The position numbers were made by a program, and so were the translations under genes. The notes under the pieces were generated by a model. The model was not told the origin of the DNA. It saw only the letters and a program-made list of their open reading frames with translations, and made no database searches. Below, one piece after another: positions 41,211 to 42,439 of a DNA stretch of 42,439 bases; within the stretch, counting starts at the first letter, position 1, and the number at the start of each line of letters is the position of its first letter. This DNA is from Paenibacillus sp. 598K (lineage in GTDB: Bacteria; Bacillota; Bacilli; Paenibacillales; Paenibacillaceae): the NCBI RefSeq assembly GCF_003851045.1, contig NZ_BFBX01000076.1:335-42773 (forward strand). The letters run 5' to 3'.

Positions 41211-41365
41211 CCTCAAAACAAAGCCTGCGGTCACGGTATCGATCCTCCGATCGCTGTTGTCCCCTGATTTCTTTGTTTTAACCGCGGTAGCGGTTGAAAT
41301 CCGGGGACAAAGGCGAACGCTTCGCTTCTGCGGATTCGATTCCGTGCCTCTTCGGCTTTTTGAGG
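41211..41365 (+). ncRNA. Structured 5' leader with alternative pairings, possible cis-regulatory RNA
   Basis: CCTCAAAA (41211-41218) pairs with TTTTGAGG (41358-41365), and AGCC (41222-41225) with GGCT (41354-41357), closing the whole element. The same 5' strand, AAAACAAAG (41215-41223), pairs perfectly with CTTTGTTTT (41271-41279), so the two folds exclude each other. TTGTCCCC and GATTTC (41257-41271) pair with GAAATC and GGGGACAA (41296-41310). AACCGC/GCGGTT (41280-41295) forms a GGTA-loop hairpin within it. I recognise no known riboswitch class. Confidence 0.6.
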
Positions 41366-41407
41366 TCTGTCTGAATAATCGTAGACAAGCAGAAGGGAGC
41401 AACTTTC

Positions 41408-42277
41408 GTGGTTGCAATGAAACATCATCGTCTGACCAAAGCGGAGCTGGCACGGCGGATCTTCTTCATCGTACTCGGGTCAACGCTCGTCTCAGTGGCG
41501 CTGGAGATTTTCCTCGTACCCAATCAGATTATCGACGGCGGGATTGTCGGCATCTCGATTATGCTGGCGCATGTCTTATCCTTGCCGCTGGGCCTTTTCC
41601 TGTTCGCGCTGAACGTGCCCTTCCTCTTCCTCGGCTACAAGCAGATCGGCAAGACGTTTGCCATCTCGACGCTATTCGGCGTCACATTGATGTCGGTCGG
41701 TACACTGGTGCTCCATCATGTGAATCCGCTCACGATCGACACGTTCCTGGCGGCGGTGTTCGGCGGCGTTATCCTCGGCATCGGCGTCGGCCTGGTCATC
41801 CGCTTTGGCGGGTCGCTCGACGGTACGGAGATCGTAGCGATCCTGATCAACAAAAAATCGCCCTTCTCCGTCGGCGAGATCGTCATGTTCTTCAACCTGT
41901 TCATCATGACGACCGCCGGCTTCGTCTTCGGGTGGGATCGCGCGATGTACTCGCTGATCGCGTACTTCATCGCCTTCAAGACGATCGACATCATCATGGC
42001 CGGCTTTGACGAGTCGAAATCGGTCTGGATCATCAGCGAGGATGCGCGCGAGATCGGCGCAGCGATCATCGACCGACTGGGTCGCGGCGTCACGTACCTG
42101 CATGGCGAGGGCGCATTCACCGGAGACAGCAAGCAGGTCATCTTCTGCATCATCAACCGGCTGGAGGAGGCCAAGCTGAAGTCGATCGTCCAAGAGCTCG
42201 ATACCTCGGCGTTCCTGGCGATCGGCAGCATCCATGATGTGCGGGGCGGTCAGTTCAAAAAACGGGATATTCACTAG
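41408..42277 (+). CDS. YitT family membrane protein (DUF161 and DUF2179)
   Basis: A 289-residue protein with five or six membrane helices in the N-terminal 200 residues (LVSVALEIFLVPNQIIDGGIVGISIML, FGGSLDGTEIVAILINKK) and a C-terminal DUF2179 soluble domain (GRGVTYLHGEGAFTGDSKQVIFCIINR). This is the normal YitT architecture; the transported substrate is not established. AGAAGGGAG lies 8 bases before the GTG at 41408; an in-frame ATG at 41417 is further from it. The long leader upstream implies control after transcription begins. The next gene starts 44 bases later. Confidence 0.92.
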   Translation: MVAMKHHRLTKAELARRIFFIVLGSTLVSVALEIFLVPNQIIDGGIVGISIMLAHVLSLPLGLFLFALNVPFLFLGYKQIGKTFAISTLFGVTLMSVGTLVLHHVNPLTIDTFLAAVFGGVILGIGVGLVIRFGGSLDGTEIVAILINKKSPFSVGEIVMFFNLFIMTTAGFVFGWDRAMYSLIAYFIAFKTIDIIMAGFDESKSVWIISEDAREIGAAIIDRLGRGVTYLHGEGAFTGDSKQVIFCIINRLEEAKLKSIVQELDTSAFLAIGSIHDVRGGQFKKRDIH

Positions 42278-42321
42278 CCCGCTTCGGACAAGCTCCGGCG
42301 GGCAGGAAGCGAGGGTGGCGT

Positions 42322-42439
42322 ATGACGCTCGGAGAGTTCGGCCGGATCCGCTACTGGACCGGCGAGAGACAAGCAGCGGCGTGGCAAGCTGCTCGCGGCG
42401 TAATCGTCGGCATCGGCGACGATGCGGCAGTCGTCGAGC
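42322..42439 (+). CDS. thiL: Thiamine-monophosphate kinase, N-terminal fragment (cut by window end)
   Basis: Thirty-nine codons are visible from the ATG behind GAGGGTGG. VIVGIGDDAAVVE matches the N-terminal ATP/Mg-binding signature of ThiL, which phosphorylates thiamine monophosphate to the diphosphate. The frame is open to the window edge. Only about one tenth of the protein can be seen, so the assignment rests on one motif; another AIR-synthase-like kinase is possible. In many Bacilli thiL lies before tsaE and tsaB, which could be tested beyond the window. Confidence 0.75.
   Translation, partial: MTLGEFGRIRYWTGERQAAAWQAARGVIVGIGDDAAVVE

Noticed and set aside
41281..41286. T-box leader because of ACCGCG
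   Set aside because: Only this hexamer matches. The rest of the T-box motif and a specifier stem are missing, and the following gene is not an aminoacyl-tRNA or amino-acid gene.

Overview
The window looks like chromosome from a moderately GC-rich, endospore-forming Gram-positive bacterium of the Paenibacillaceae (Paenibacillus/Cohnella-like). Supporting signs are an SspH-type spore protein gene behind a sigma-G-like promoter, LytR-CpsA-Psr and SLH-domain wall proteins, a Ku/LigD pair, AGGAGG ribosome sites and TTGACA/TATAAT promoters. No tRNA, rRNA, CRISPR array or transposase is visible. The placement is inferred from gene content only.

Layout. (1) 1-2662: cupin, UDP-glucose dehydrogenase and LCP ligase, i.e. 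sugar-nucleotide supply and wall attachment of a glycopolymer. (2) 2941-8620: two tandem paralogous exported proteins with a clan GH-A-like domain and a C-terminal PA14 domain, one a lipoprotein and one secreted. (3) 8679-13450: a compact RiPP-type cluster. It has a 50-residue precursor with a lasso-like leader but a non-lasso core, then a nucleotidyltransferase, HprK-like kinase, PqqD-like protein, S26-type peptidase and ABC exporter. The lasso cyclase and B2 protease are absent. (4) 13534-28946: a Wzx/Wzy-type exopolysaccharide operon: Wzz-like protein, tyrosine-kinase-like ATPase, a structured RNA, eight glycosyltransferase genes (one a double GT4 fusion), polymerase, flippase and acyltransferase. 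No phosphoglycosyltransferase is present. (5) 29009-34705: small unknowns, a zinc-ribbon protein, an ABC exporter, bactofilin and cardiolipin synthase. (6) 34722-37834: ligD-like and ku on the minus strand; a small unknown, sspH and a polysaccharide deacetylase on the plus strand. (7) 38053-42439: an SLH protein, a short flavoprotein, a YitT-family protein behind a long structured leader, and the start of a thiL-like gene.

The most striking signal is a palindrome, W-G-M-T-A-C-R, three bases, then a TGTATCA-like half. It occurs seven times, always in intergenic DNA at gene starts: before the first PA14 protein, before the RiPP precursor, before the RiPP enzyme operon, twice at the exopolysaccharide promoter and twice before the zinc-ribbon gene. 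At five or six sites it sits in the promoter spacer or just after the expected start of transcription. This suggests one regulator co-controls an unusual peptide system, the exopolysaccharide operon and a matrix-acting protein. The peptide cluster and this shared operator are the best candidates for something undescribed.
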